DNA of 64,000 nt, taken from contig NC_049905.1 in assembly GCF_001411555.2 (NCBI RefSeq), forward strand, positions 17,722,097 through 17,786,096. Direction: 5' to 3'. Of this stretch, positions 1 through 10,358 are shown piece after piece. The stretch's first letter is position 1, and every line of letters begins with the position of its first letter. Under the pieces are notes generated by a model, which was given only the letters and a program-made list of their open reading frames with translations, was not told where the DNA came from and searched no databases. The translations under genes and the position numbers were made by a program. Source of the stretch: Juglans regia (taxonomy: Eukaryota > Streptophyta > Magnoliopsida > Fagales > Juglandaceae).

Positions 1-3000
1 AGAAAATTAGGCCCAGGAAAATTAAGAACGAAATTTTTTTGGCGGCGAATTAAGAGCATAAAGCGGCGACTAATTTCTCGCCGCTAATCACTTCAACTTT
101 ATTCAGTCTACACCAGCGATGTAAACATCGCTACTATAACATTATTCCAGCGAGTTACAATTCGCCGCCAAAAAACTTAAATACCAATTAGTAAAATTAC
201 GGCGAAAATCAAAATCGCTGTCGATAAGTAAAGTGCGGCGATATTGACATCGCCGCTATATGAAGATATCAAATTGACGGCGATTAAAAAGTCACCGTAA
301 GGTAATATTTGGCAGCGATCTAATAATCGCTGGTAAAACGAGCTGTCCTATAGCAGCGAGAAAAAAATCGGGGGTATTAATCTAACCCGGCGACTATAAA
401 TCGCTGCCAAATGCCACTACACAGTTGAAGTTATATTACGGCGATTTTTATTGTTCGCTGGTATCTATAATTGGCAGCGATATTCTCACTTCTAGCGTCA
501 AAATTTAGTCGCTGCTATATATCTTTCCCAGCATTTAACAACTCAATCCTATATTGAGTTTGCGGCGATTAAGCACATAAAGCGGCGACCAAAATTTCGC
601 CGGTGATAATAAAATATATGGCGGCGAGTTTTGGTTTCCGTTGGACTAGATATAATGTGGGGCTTTAATACCGGCGAAATAGCAGCGAGTTATAACTCGC
701 TGGCATAGACGTACTGTAACGCCCCGTACCCGAGGGTCCGGAGAGTTAACTCATGTCACTAACAAACCTGTCTCTCCAAGCACTTAAAACTCCAAGGACT
801 TCATGATTAGCACACAATTCATATTTTTCCAAATAACCATAATAAAACTCCATAAGTTATCATTACAAAACATAAACCAAAAGGGGTCCACAATCTCCCA
901 ATAACCTCAAAAATATAACAATACATCTTTAGGTCTCAATAGGTCCAAACAACGTAAAGTACTTCAAATACTCAAGTTAAATCCATCTACTAACAATGGT
1001 ACTCTAAAGTACCCAATCCTTCCATCCATATCTAGCCAGCTTCAATTCTATTCCTGACCCCCAGTTGGGAAATCAATATCATCTGAAAATATATGAAGAT
1101 AAGGGGGGTGAGTTATCAACAACTCAGTAAGCAGAGAACATATACTAGCATGTAAACATGAGCCTTTTCAGAAAGTTCAATATGCAGAAACAAAACATTT
1201 CATTTTTATATGCAAATCTCAGAAAACGTGTTATCAGAAAATCAGAGCGACTTTTCAAACATTTCATACTCAAGTCAACAATTCATATTTGAGGATCCAT
1301 TTCATATTCACAAACGCTTTGGCATAACATAACTGAACATATTCATCTTGTCATATCATATCATATACCATGTTTAACCCCCGTGGTAGGGTTGTGCTAT
1401 CCCCGGTGGCCAAACCAGGCAGTATCATGTGGTGAACTTCCCCTTTTTCAATCTCGGAGCCCCGAGTGTGCACACAGGAAAGAACACGTAAAAAGACCAC
1501 TTTGTTTCCAAAGTGGGTGCACTCATATCATATCATGGTGGTACCAACCATATCACGTGAACAGTATCATCATATCAGAACCATATTCAGAACAGATAAG
1601 TATGCCAAAGTTTTATCATATCCATATCATATCAAAACACGTGCGAAACATATTCATATCATTTCTATTTGATCAAAAACAGATCCAAATCATTTCATAT
1701 CACATGCATAAAAATTTCAATGATATCATATTCGCTCTTTTGCATATTTCAGAAACATGTCAAATATTGCTCATGTCTACACATTTCATGTCAAAAACAT
1801 TTCTTTTTTCTTTCATATGTATCTCATGAGGGAATGCAAAACATATACTGAGGTTGTTTTTCACTTTTTCTTTTTAAAACAACATGCACATTTTTACAAA
1901 CCAACCTCAGTTCATTTCTTTTTATGCAAATCTAGCGTAGGAACCCCGCTTACCTGGACTTCTTAGCTTTTCGAAAATTTCCTCAATAATGCCAAACCAA
2001 AATTAATCGTCGCCTATAAGATAATCACGTAAATTTTCATAAGTCTCCAATCAATCTCATATTTTGATATTCAAGCCTACACTTATAAAATAGTCCATTT
2101 TTAATTCCTCAATCTCAAAATTCTCATTATTTTCAACATCACTTTCTAAACTCATCAATATCCGACTTTGACTAAACATTTAATTCTAACTTACTTACAA
2201 TTGAAGTGTAACTTTAAAATTCCTACTATATAATATAATTATATAAAAAAAATCAAATTCGAGTCTAACTACCCATATCTATAACAGTGAAATTTTAGCT
2301 TGCTAAAAACAAAAATCTCCGTCCAATAAAATTACTAAAACAGTTTATCAAACATAATAAATCATGTCTAATAAAATTAGACGGGTTTACCAAAATGACG
2401 TATAACTATTTAATCTCAAGTCTTACTCGCTAAAAAAATAATTCACTAGGTTTAAACACTAATCAATAAAATTAAGCCTATAGGTATAAATCTTGTAGTT
2501 CATTGAAAGCCTCTCCAGAAATTAAAGTATGCCTTTAATAATAGGGGTAGAAAGGTCAAACCCGAAACACACCATTCTACCTACTGTATCCTCCGATATA
2601 TATATACTAAATGTTTCTATTTTAAGCACTAATCACAACTACCGAACACAACCTGCAAGGCTCAAGCGGGAGTTGCGACAGAACTCACCCACGACCAAAC
2701 GAGGCAGTGACCCCATGGGAGTGCAACGAAGGCTGGGCTGAGTCGGTGATGATGTCCTCGACAGCGTTGCACGGGGAGAGAGATAGAGCTGAAACCGAGA
2801 GAGAGTAAACGTGAGATAAGAGGCGAAGGGGGAGATATGGTGAGGGGGGTTTCCGTGGCTTACTGAAAGGGCAGAGGTGGCACGCGGTGGACTTATGGTG
2901 GTGCGACAACGGCTGGCGGTGAGGATTACCAAGTTGGCAGCACACGGATGGAGGGAGAATTCCTCTGTTTTTAGGCGTGAAAACAGGGGAGAGGCTCTAA

Positions 3001-3486
3001 ACCAGCGGCTGAGAAACCGGACGTGGAACCCTGAGGGACGGTGGCGCACGGCTGGGGGAAGGACTCCGAGTGCTTGAGCTACCGGTGAGACTGTGTGTGG
3101 TGGAGTTGCTGCACGGAAGTGGCTCTGCGGGTGGCCGTTTGATGTTGCAGACCGAGGCTTCGGTTTGGTGTTTTGCAGAGAAACCGTGGTCTTCTGTGAA
3201 GAGGGAACCGAGCGGCACTTAGTCTAGGGTTGTAGTTTCTTCATATATATATATAGACCAAAATAGAAAGTAGATCAAACCTAAATAAAAGGGAAGAAAA
3301 CATGCACGAAAATGGAAACGAAAAATGTGAACCGTGCGATGCGTGGCGTGAACCCGTGAAACGATTTCTGAAAATGTGAACCATGTGCAAGGGTCTAGCA
3401 ATGCTGGGTCTTACACGTACGCCAGCGAAATTGTGGTTATAGCCAGCGATATATAATCGCTGGTAAAAGTGTTTAACCTTGTAGTG
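1..3486. mobile_element. CACTA-type DNA transposon, one end (interrupted)
   Basis: The right boundary reads CTTGTAGTG at 3478-3486, the reverse complement of the CACTACAAG terminus typical of plant CACTA (En/Spm) elements. Positions 1-714 and 3416-3486 are packed with short subterminal repeats in both orientations built on GCGGCGA, AGCAGCGA and TCGCTGG, for example the perfect 18-bp palindrome at 684-701 and the paired arms at 3443-3450 and 3456-3463. In known CACTA elements such repeats bind the transposase. The other end lies outside the window and no transposase coding is visible, so autonomy cannot be judged. A solo LTR at 715-3415 splits the element. Confidence 0.7.
715..3415 (+). mobile_element. 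Solo LTR, probably Ty3/gypsy (Tekay-like), nested in the CACTA element
   Basis: The segment starts TGTAACGCCCC at 715 and ends GGTCTTACA at 3415, giving the TG...CA ends and the short TGTAA/TTACA inverted repeat of an LTR. It is flanked by a perfect 5-bp target duplication, CGTAC, at 710-714 and 3416-3420. The host CACTA repeats resume directly on both sides. At 2.7 kb with no gag or pol similarity and no second LTR, it is best read as a solo LTR left by recombination. Its length and start resemble Tekay/Del-type gypsy LTRs (family assignment from memory). Orientation follows the TG start. The middle (1340-1840) is rich in CATATCATATC repeats, so short reading frames there are not genes. Confidence 0.75.
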
Positions 3487-4130
3487 ACCAGGAAGTAGGG
3501 TGGGCGGTGGTCACCATCACCCATCTGCCCGCCTGCCCGCCTGCCCGCCCGCCCCACCATCTACCCTCCTTTGGGTGTTTTGGAGCCCTCAACAGTCAGA
3601 TGCCGAGGTACCAAAGTCTCAAGATTGAGCTCACATTAAACGAAAATATATACATAATACATTAGTTATACTAATATATATTAGTATATTAATTATATTT
3701 TATTTTAATTAATTAGTATATATTAGTATACTAATGTATTTAGTATCTTAATTTCATTTTATGCCCTAATACTAATATTATTAAAATCGAAAAACCGAAT
3801 CGGAACTGGTAAAACCAGAGGTACCAGCTTAGGAGGGTAACCGGTGCGTAATTAATTTTTGAAAATGCAAAACAGATACATACCGATTTGGTCCTAAATT
3901 TTATCTAAAACTGAACCGGCCAGGACTAGTTGCACCCCTAACTAGCTATATATCCGAAAGGACTAAAGTACCCTACAACAGATCAAATTAGACAAAAACA
4001 TATCCAAATCAAACTAGCCGATGACAACCATAAATCTCTAGAACTATCAGCAATTAGAAATCCCCATCACAGATATCAATCAATCATGGAAAAAACATAG
4101 ACCCACGGTGGTGTTGTCGATATCAACATT
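3487..4130. repeat. GC-rich and AT-palindromic repeat, possible non-autonomous hAT (3496-3940)
   Basis: A TAGGGTGGGCGG start at 3496 and a GCACCCCTA end at 3940 look like hAT terminal inverted repeats. Subterminal motifs of the AACCGAATCGG type lie inside. The 8-bp flanks (3488-3495 and 3941-3948) do not match, so the ends may belong to different insertions. Within it are a GCCCGCCT minisatellite (about 3525-3555) and an AT fold-back around 3655-3742, whose arms contain ATACTAATATATATTAG and its complement. From 3941 to 4130 nothing is recognised. Confidence 0.35.
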
Positions 4131-4179
4131 GTCAATGTTGCAAGAAACTTGAGAGGAAGCTCCACCATAAGAAGAAGAG

Positions 4180-4620
4180 GAAATGCCACTAAAAATGAGA
4201 AATAATGCTGAAAGAAGTTAGGAGCTCAACTTTCTGTAAATGTTTCAAGGAGGAGTTCCATGAGAAGAGGAAAATTCATAAAAATAAAGAAAAGAGAAGA
4301 AAAAAGAAGAAGAAAAGGATTGAATGGGTTATCCCGAATCTGGCTCTGCTCTTGTCGCACAACTAGCCGAAAGAAGAAGATGAAATGCCGCTCAAAGAAG
4401 AAGTTTTGTTTGAAGAAGTTAGGAGTTCGAATTTCTGGAAATTTTTCAAGGAGTTCCATAGGAACGGGAAAAACTCAAAAAATATGAGAAAAGAGAGAGA
4501 AAAAAAAAAAAAGGTTGATTGGATTATCCCGAACTTGGCTCCGCCACCATCGCACAAACCATATGACAACATCATTGCACTAAAATTGTCGAACCACACC
4601 CTGGGTAATTGAGTAATGGA
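4180..4620. repeat. Two-copy purine-rich direct repeat, about 200-bp unit
   Basis: The stretch from GAAGTTAGGAGCTCAAC (about 4214) is repeated in diverged form from GAAGTTAGGAGTTCGAA (about 4416). Both copies end in a GGATTATCCCGAA-like block (about 4318-4345 and 4519-4545) followed by a similar CGCACAA segment. Both strands are open by chance because of the purine bias. No protein family is recognised in the short frames here, so it is treated as a diverged tandem duplication and not as a gene. Confidence 0.5.
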
Positions 4621-4739
4621 AGGCAGTGAGCTCTATCAGCCCTCAGGTCCCCAGGGTCGCTTGGGAGCACCTTCTTACTACTTAGGACTGCTCCAGCGTG
4701 TGCTTCAACTAACGTAAGCATGAGAAAATTCAATGAAAT

Positions 4740-5250
4740 AAGACATATTTGAGGTGTCAAGCATTTTTGCTCACGGTGCTCATGTGGGTGGCAAGCAGTC
4801 TTTGCTCGCCTTGGAGACAAGCACTTTTGCTAGTCACTCCATGGTGCTCGCCTCTCTCTCGAGTACAATTATTGCTCGCTCCAGGATTCGAGACTTCTTT
4901 GCTTACCCTCCATGGTGGTCGATCGGGGCAAACTTGTTACTCCCTGCAGTGCTCACCTTGATGACGATTGGTGAGCACTTTTTTCTCTCCAATGGGCGAG
5001 CAAATTCCCTTATCACAATGGTGCTCACCCCGTAGTTCCAATAACACTCTTTGCTTGCCCCGGGGTCTACATATTTTGTTGCCTTGGGGTTCAAGCATCT
5101 TTTGCTCACCTTGGAGTCCAAGCACTTTTACTCGACCCAGCATCTAGCACATTTGGCTCAAGGTTCAAACAATCTTTGCTCGGTCCGGGGACATGCACGT
5201 TTCTATCGTCCCGAGTGCGAGCCTTCATTGCACAGCCTTTCGGCTTTTAT
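4740..5250. repeat. Degenerate short-period tandem repeat (AAGCAcTTTTGCTCgCC core)
   Basis: A core like AAGCACTTTTGCTCACC recurs irregularly, for example near 4759, 4792, 4826, 5092 and 5118, with TGGTGCTCACC and CCTTGGAG links between. Spacing is roughly 30-60 bp. Several frames stay open on both strands, but they translate to unlike peptides and match nothing known, which suggests decayed satellite-like DNA. It lies about 0.6 kb upstream of the ribosomal protein gene. Confidence 0.45.
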
Positions 5251-5617
5251 TTGAAGGATGCGAACCCTTTTCCACGGGTGTTTTAAAAGAGCAATGATAC
5301 GTATAGTCCTATTTAGAGATTACAATGCAATTCTAGATAATTTTATTTTTAAATTTTTTTAAAATTATAAAAATATCTCTCCTAAAATGATATTTTTTCT
5401 CATTTAACGAAAGACTTGCACATATAGTTCTCAAGTGGAGACTGTAAATAAAATTTCTCATTTTAAAAACATCAAAATTTTTTTTTTATATTGAATGGGG
5501 AACCAGTCCTCGTACCAGTATATTTTACATGTTTCACCAGAATTTCCAAAAAAATAAAATAAAATAAAATGAAGGGATACGATCCAGTCAAACCCACCCG
5601 CATGGCTATCGGCTCGG

Positions 5618-5651
5618 AAACCCTAACTGCTCGTTTCTCATCCCATATATA
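5618..5651 (+). promoter_or_regulatory. Telo-box and TATA box of the P2 gene
   Basis: AAACCCTAA at 5618-5626 is a telo-box, a motif known from promoters of plant ribosomal protein and translation genes. A TATATA at 5646-5651 lies about 180 bp before the ATG. Together they support a promoter for the downstream P2 gene. Whether the leader between about 5690 and 5827 contains an intron cannot be settled by eye. Confidence 0.5.
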
Positions 5652-5827
5652 CCGAAGGTGCCACCAACAGTTTCCAAAGCAGCCTTTGCATCCGAATCGC
5701 CACAAGTACACTCTCCCTTCCTAGTCTTTCTCTATCTCTATCCCATTCGTCTCCTCTATTATATGTATGCGTGTATATTTTTGATGCTGACTTGCTGCAT
5801 TTGTTTCTGCATGTCTATTTAGCAGAG

Positions 5828-8160
5828 ATGAAGGTTGTCGCTGCGTACTTGTTGGCCGTGTTGGGAGGTAACACCAGCCCTTCCGCCGATGATTTGAAGA
5901 ATATCCTCGGATCAGGTACAACTTTTTTGGGTTTTTGACTGATTTTTCTATCATTATGATTATATAGTAATAATATACTTTATACTTAACCGAGTTGGCT
6001 CAAGTTTCAAACTTGGCCGTCTTGGTGGTATACTTCCTAGAAGTTTAAATTTTAAATCTCACTATGTGCAAATAATCTCTAAAGGCGATTAGAATAAAGA
6101 ATTTTTCTCTTTGAATTATCCAACGTGTACTTCAAAAACTCCTTGTTGAGGACGGAGGACCTGTACACTCCGGATTAGTCGATCGGGACTCTTATACTTG
6201 GGATCCTGTTAAATCTACGACATTTGTTACTTCCCCTACGAGTTATGGTTTATGACCATTATTATGATGGAAATTTCATTGGAGTTCCGCATATTTGTGT
6301 GGGTTTATGGTTAATTAACAGTTGATTTTTTTCGTGTTTGAGACTTATCTTGTTCGTGTAGTATTCTTTTGGAAATGAATTTAAAACCAAGAATAATTTT
6401 TGTACGGTTTATTTAAGGTTATTTCAAATTATTATGTTTTAAATATTAATATTTCAGATGTTTTTATTTTTTATTTTTATTTTTTTTTCTTTTCGGTTCA
6501 TATAAGTTTCTTGGTATAAAATATTTGGTTGATGCAGAATTTTGGGGACGCGCGGTTTCACAATATTATTAAAGAATAAATACTTACTTAAATATTAAGT
6601 AAAAATAAATTTAAAAAAAAAAACCATTACTTTGAAATATGGGCTTGGAGCAATTTGTAGGGTATTCTATCTTCTGCTTTATATTTCAGATAGAAAACAT
6701 AGTAGGAAATTAATAATGTTTATATAAATTACTATAGGGAACAGAAACCAAGATACTAACATGTTGATTTTTAATAGCTAGGTGTTGATAGATGAAATAA
6801 TATTTGAATGATAATGATTTTGAAGTTATGCTAATGGATATGGATTTCATGGGGTGTAGTTGGTGCTGAAGCCGATGATGATAGGATTGAGTTGCTCTTG
6901 TCTGAAGTCAAGGGAAAAGATATAACGGAGCTGATTGCAGCTGGAAGGGAGAAGTTGGCTTCAGTGCCAACTGGTGGCGGTGCTGCTGCTTTTGCTGCAC
7001 CTGCTGCTGCTGGTGCACCGGCACCTGCACCTGCTGCTGCTGCTGAGTCAAAAAAAGAGGAGAAAGTGGAAGAAAATGAGGACTCCGATGATGTAAGATT
7101 TTTCTTATACCATCAAGGCCTAGACTTTTCACTTATGAAAAAAGAACATGCATTTAGAAAAACACACATTAACCGTGCTTTTTGGCTCTTTTTAGTTTGT
7201 ACGGAGCATCAGTTTATACAAGGTCGATGTCTTTGATGACAATGATCATGGCCTTCTGCTTAAGTTAAATGATTTCAAACCAAAAGATAAAAAAAAAAAG
7301 ATAATTTTTCTTTAACATTCATTTAATGGGATGGGCAATAAAGACTGATTCAAGGGGAGGGTACTGCATGGGGTTGGTAATTATTTTTGATAAATCATAA
7401 TTGAAAGAAAAGGATATGAGATTCCCATATTTTTCCAATCTTAACAAATGTTTTTGAAAGAAATTATGCATATTCTTTGTATTCTATTCTATGTTAAATG
7501 TTTTCAATTTAGAGATCAAAATTTAATCTGATTTGTATTGCTTATGTAGGTGTAGATCAGTTTTTTTTTTTTTTGTCATTGCCTTTTGAGATAATTTGAT
7601 TCAGCCATGTACTTCATTTTGATAATTTCTATCAAATATCATGGTTGTGGATGCTTTGTAAAGCACGAGAGAATTATAGAAATGCTATCATGTTTAAATT
7701 TTATGTTTGTAGTTGAAACTTCCGCGTATGAAAACTTTCGAGGGTACGGTGCACGAAACTGAGGTTTACTCTGCATGGGTGGGTCCGAAGGGCCTTGCCT
7801 TGGAGAGGTTTCCCAACATAAAAAACAAAACAAAAAAATGTGTCTAGTTGATCACTTAATTGTCATGTTGCCTGGTACCAAACAAATTGAGTTAACCGGC
7901 TAAATGTAACATTAGCTAGCATCCTTTCCTTAAACCTTTTTATTGTATTTTCTGAGTATTTTGGTATTATATTACACATTACTTCATAAGTGGCACACAT
8001 TGGTTTTGCGTATATAGGCGCTATATATGCGGGGCTTACCAAAAACTGCTTGCTAGTACTCTTTGATCTATATTTGAGAGGGGTGGAGGGTTCCTAATTT
8101 TTCTTACCTGTGAATCTATTTTTGCTGCAGGATATCATTGGTTTAAGCCTCTTTGACTAA
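5828..8160 (+). CDS. RPP2: 60S acidic ribosomal protein P2
   Basis: P2 pairs with P1 on the ribosomal stalk and recruits and stimulates the translation GTPases; it acts in the cytosol. Three exons join in phase: 5828-5915, 6860-7092 and 8131-8160, giving 116 aa, close to the usual 110-115. The N-terminus [15 protein letters not shown] and the helix [18 protein letters not shown] are diagnostic of P2. An Ala/Pro/Gly-rich hinge (about residues 70-90) and an acidic [14 protein letters not shown] stretch follow. The last exon ends DIIGLSLFD, where plant P2 normally ends DMGFSLFD, so the conserved Met-Gly-Phe is altered. Intron 1 carries a decayed SINE. The upstream telo-box fits a ribosomal protein gene. 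The reading frame is intact; I see no clear AATAAA signal. Confidence 0.9.
5988..6215 (+). repeat. Decayed tRNA-derived SINE in P2 intron 1
   Basis: The stretch beginning CGAGTTGGCTCAAG and running through GTGCAAATAATCTCTAAAGG, GAATTATCCAACGTGTACTT and CTCCGGATTAGTCG follows, block by block, the better-preserved SINE copies at 22661-22900 and 46733-46977. The tRNA-like head is weak, there is no poly-A tail and no clear target duplication, so it is an old copy. It has the same orientation as the host gene and does not touch the splice sites. Confidence 0.6.
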
Positions 8161-8169
8161 GAGGTTTGG

Positions 8170-10250
8170 GTTGCTGGTTTTTTCTTTTTTTTGGCATTAT
8201 AAGTACTCGTTATCTTCAGCTAGCAGTGGTTTTAGTAGAATTGTAAGTTGTAGTTGGATATGGTTTCAGATGTTTTGATTAGATTCGGAAATTTTGTTGA
8301 TCAGACGTATCGTTTATAATTGTTAATTGTTGGGTCTCCGGCCGTGATCTGTTTCAATTATAACTATCAAGTTTTTCATTTCAGTCGTTTTGAGTTTTGA
8401 TTCCAATGATCATTTCGTGTGATCTATATACTGATCTGTTTGCTTCTTCTCTCCTTTCCAATTGGGGATGAGAGTTTCTTGTCATCAACCTGTTTAGGTT
8501 AGGATTATCATGGCATATATATAGTTTTTCATTGCAAATATCCCATATATTAGCTAAGATGTTAACCAAAAAAAAAAAAAAAAAGGTGGGCTAAGGACCA
8601 CTGCATGTCATGGGGGATGCAGCGGGACCATAAATATAATTTTGGGGCACGTGATTATATACGCACAATAAATTTAAGGTCTCATTTGGATATATAAATG
8701 ATGAGATTTGCTACACAATCTCCGCCACACTCCATATTCTATATTTTTTAAAATTTTTAAAATTTTTTATATTTTTTTAAATTTTTTTTTTGAGTTTATT
8801 CGTTTTTAATTATTTTAAATTTTCTATTCATTATTCATATAATAAATATTTGATAAAAGAAAAAAATAATAAAAATTAAAAATAATGTAGAGCGTGGAGT
8901 ATTAAGAGGTTGGAAAGATATTTTATCTTTCTTAATATGGAGATAATGTAGAAATCGAAGTTACACATGTTTTTTACATTTTCAAATTTTGATTTATTTT
9001 GGAAGCTCCATATTAGATAACTCATTGTTATTAGTGCCAACAGAAAATAAAAATAAAAATAATAAAAAGAAGAAGAAAGAGTAGAACTACTTTGCCGTCT
9101 CACTCTTACCGTTGGCTCCAATGACATTGAGTGGGGCTACCTTTACGTTTTCTTTTGAGAAAAGCTACTAATTTGCAATTGCCTCCCTCATTTGACCACT
9201 CAAATTGACTGCTGGTCAAAATTTTTTTATTTATTTATTGATTACGAAAGTAATTTTAAGTGTAGTGATATATATATTTTTTTAAATATTTAAATATATA
9301 AAAAAATATAAAAAGAAAAAACGTAAAGACGAATGGCTCCAGTTTCCATTGTTTTCACTTTTCATATGCTTGGGCGCCTTAAAAATCTTCCTCGGTTTTC
9401 TTTTCCTTTTTTTCTTCTTTGTTAATACATTTCCCAAATCAGATAAAAAGGGCAAAATTATAAATTGCATAGTTACCAAAAAAATAAGAGAAGTATTTAG
9501 TTATACAGAAATCTTATAAAAAAAAATCTATACTGATGTACTTGATATAATGTGATTATCAGATTGTAAAACTCATTTTATTATAAAATAATTCTGACGT
9601 ATTATATGAAATCACGTCAGTGTATAAACTTATTTGTGTATAGATCTTAACACTTCTAAAAGAAATTGAAGTAAGATGCATCAATCCTTTCGATTATAAA
9701 CCCCCAGAATTCTGGCATAGAGGGCATCGTCTACATCTTTATTCGTAAAACAGCAGCTATGAGGGTATTGCAATTTGCATTCTTATTTTCAGTATGTATA
9801 GGAACTAGGAAGCATAATCTTCCTGCATCGAACTTTTGCATGCAATGACCTTTGGAATCGAATGTTGGATACATGTTTTTTCCAGCGTGGAGGAACAAGG
9901 TATCAGGTTTGATCTACGTGGCATTTTATTAAGGAATAATGCCGATACCACACTCTCATCACACTTTCATTCTATTATATAAGATATGACAGTTTTCTCA
10001 CCCTTGGATCCTCCCTTATATTTTTTTAAAGAAAAAATTTAAAAGTTGATGGGTAGTCATGCCACCTCATCGTAGCGGGACGAGTATGGTATGTAGAAAT
10101 TTTGTTGAAAACTCTAAGATAATAAGAAAGGAAGCAGTTTTATAACTTAAGCAACAGCTGAAATAGACAGTACAGATATTCAAATTTCAAACACAGAGTG
10201 CAGAACAAAGACTCTGAACAACAACTCTCAGACAGACAAACATAATCACT
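8170..10250. other. Intergenic, AT-rich; MITE fragments, no gene seen
   Basis: This holds the 3' flank of the P2 gene, A-rich runs and scraps of repeats. TAAGGTCTCATTTGGATATA (about 8678) matches the left end of the window's recurrent MITE family. The block around 9520-9650, with ACTCATTTTATTATAAAATAATT and a CACGTCAGTGTATAAA tail, has a similar counterpart near 59280-59410. No protein family is recognised in the short open frames. Confidence 0.5.
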
Positions 10251-10358
10251 TATAGTGAACTTATTTAATTCTCAAGGGATAGCATATAATATTAAAAGAT
10301 ACTTCAGTCTTGGGCAGCAGATGCAACCAGAAGGAGTGAATGCATACCGGCCAGCTCT

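Noticed and set aside
1383..1829. 148-aa open frame
   Set aside because: It lies inside the solo LTR, is produced by CATATCATATC repeats and resembles no protein.
2639..3077. Overlapping frames on both strands (136, 86 and 66 aa)
   Set aside because: They are in the GC-richer end of the solo LTR, with low-complexity Ser/Pro/Arg translation and no family match.
3496..3940. Firm call of a hAT element
   Set aside because: Both ends look right but the 8-bp flanks do not match, so it is kept only as a low-confidence repeat.
4226..5254. Many 60-93-aa frames on both strands
   Set aside because: They are explained by purine-biased or tandem repeat composition; the translations are unlike each other and unlike known proteins.
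6892..7236. 114-aa frame read as a complete small protein
   Set aside because: It is exon 2 of the P2 gene plus readthrough into intron 2; the true start is at 5828 and the donor is at 7093.
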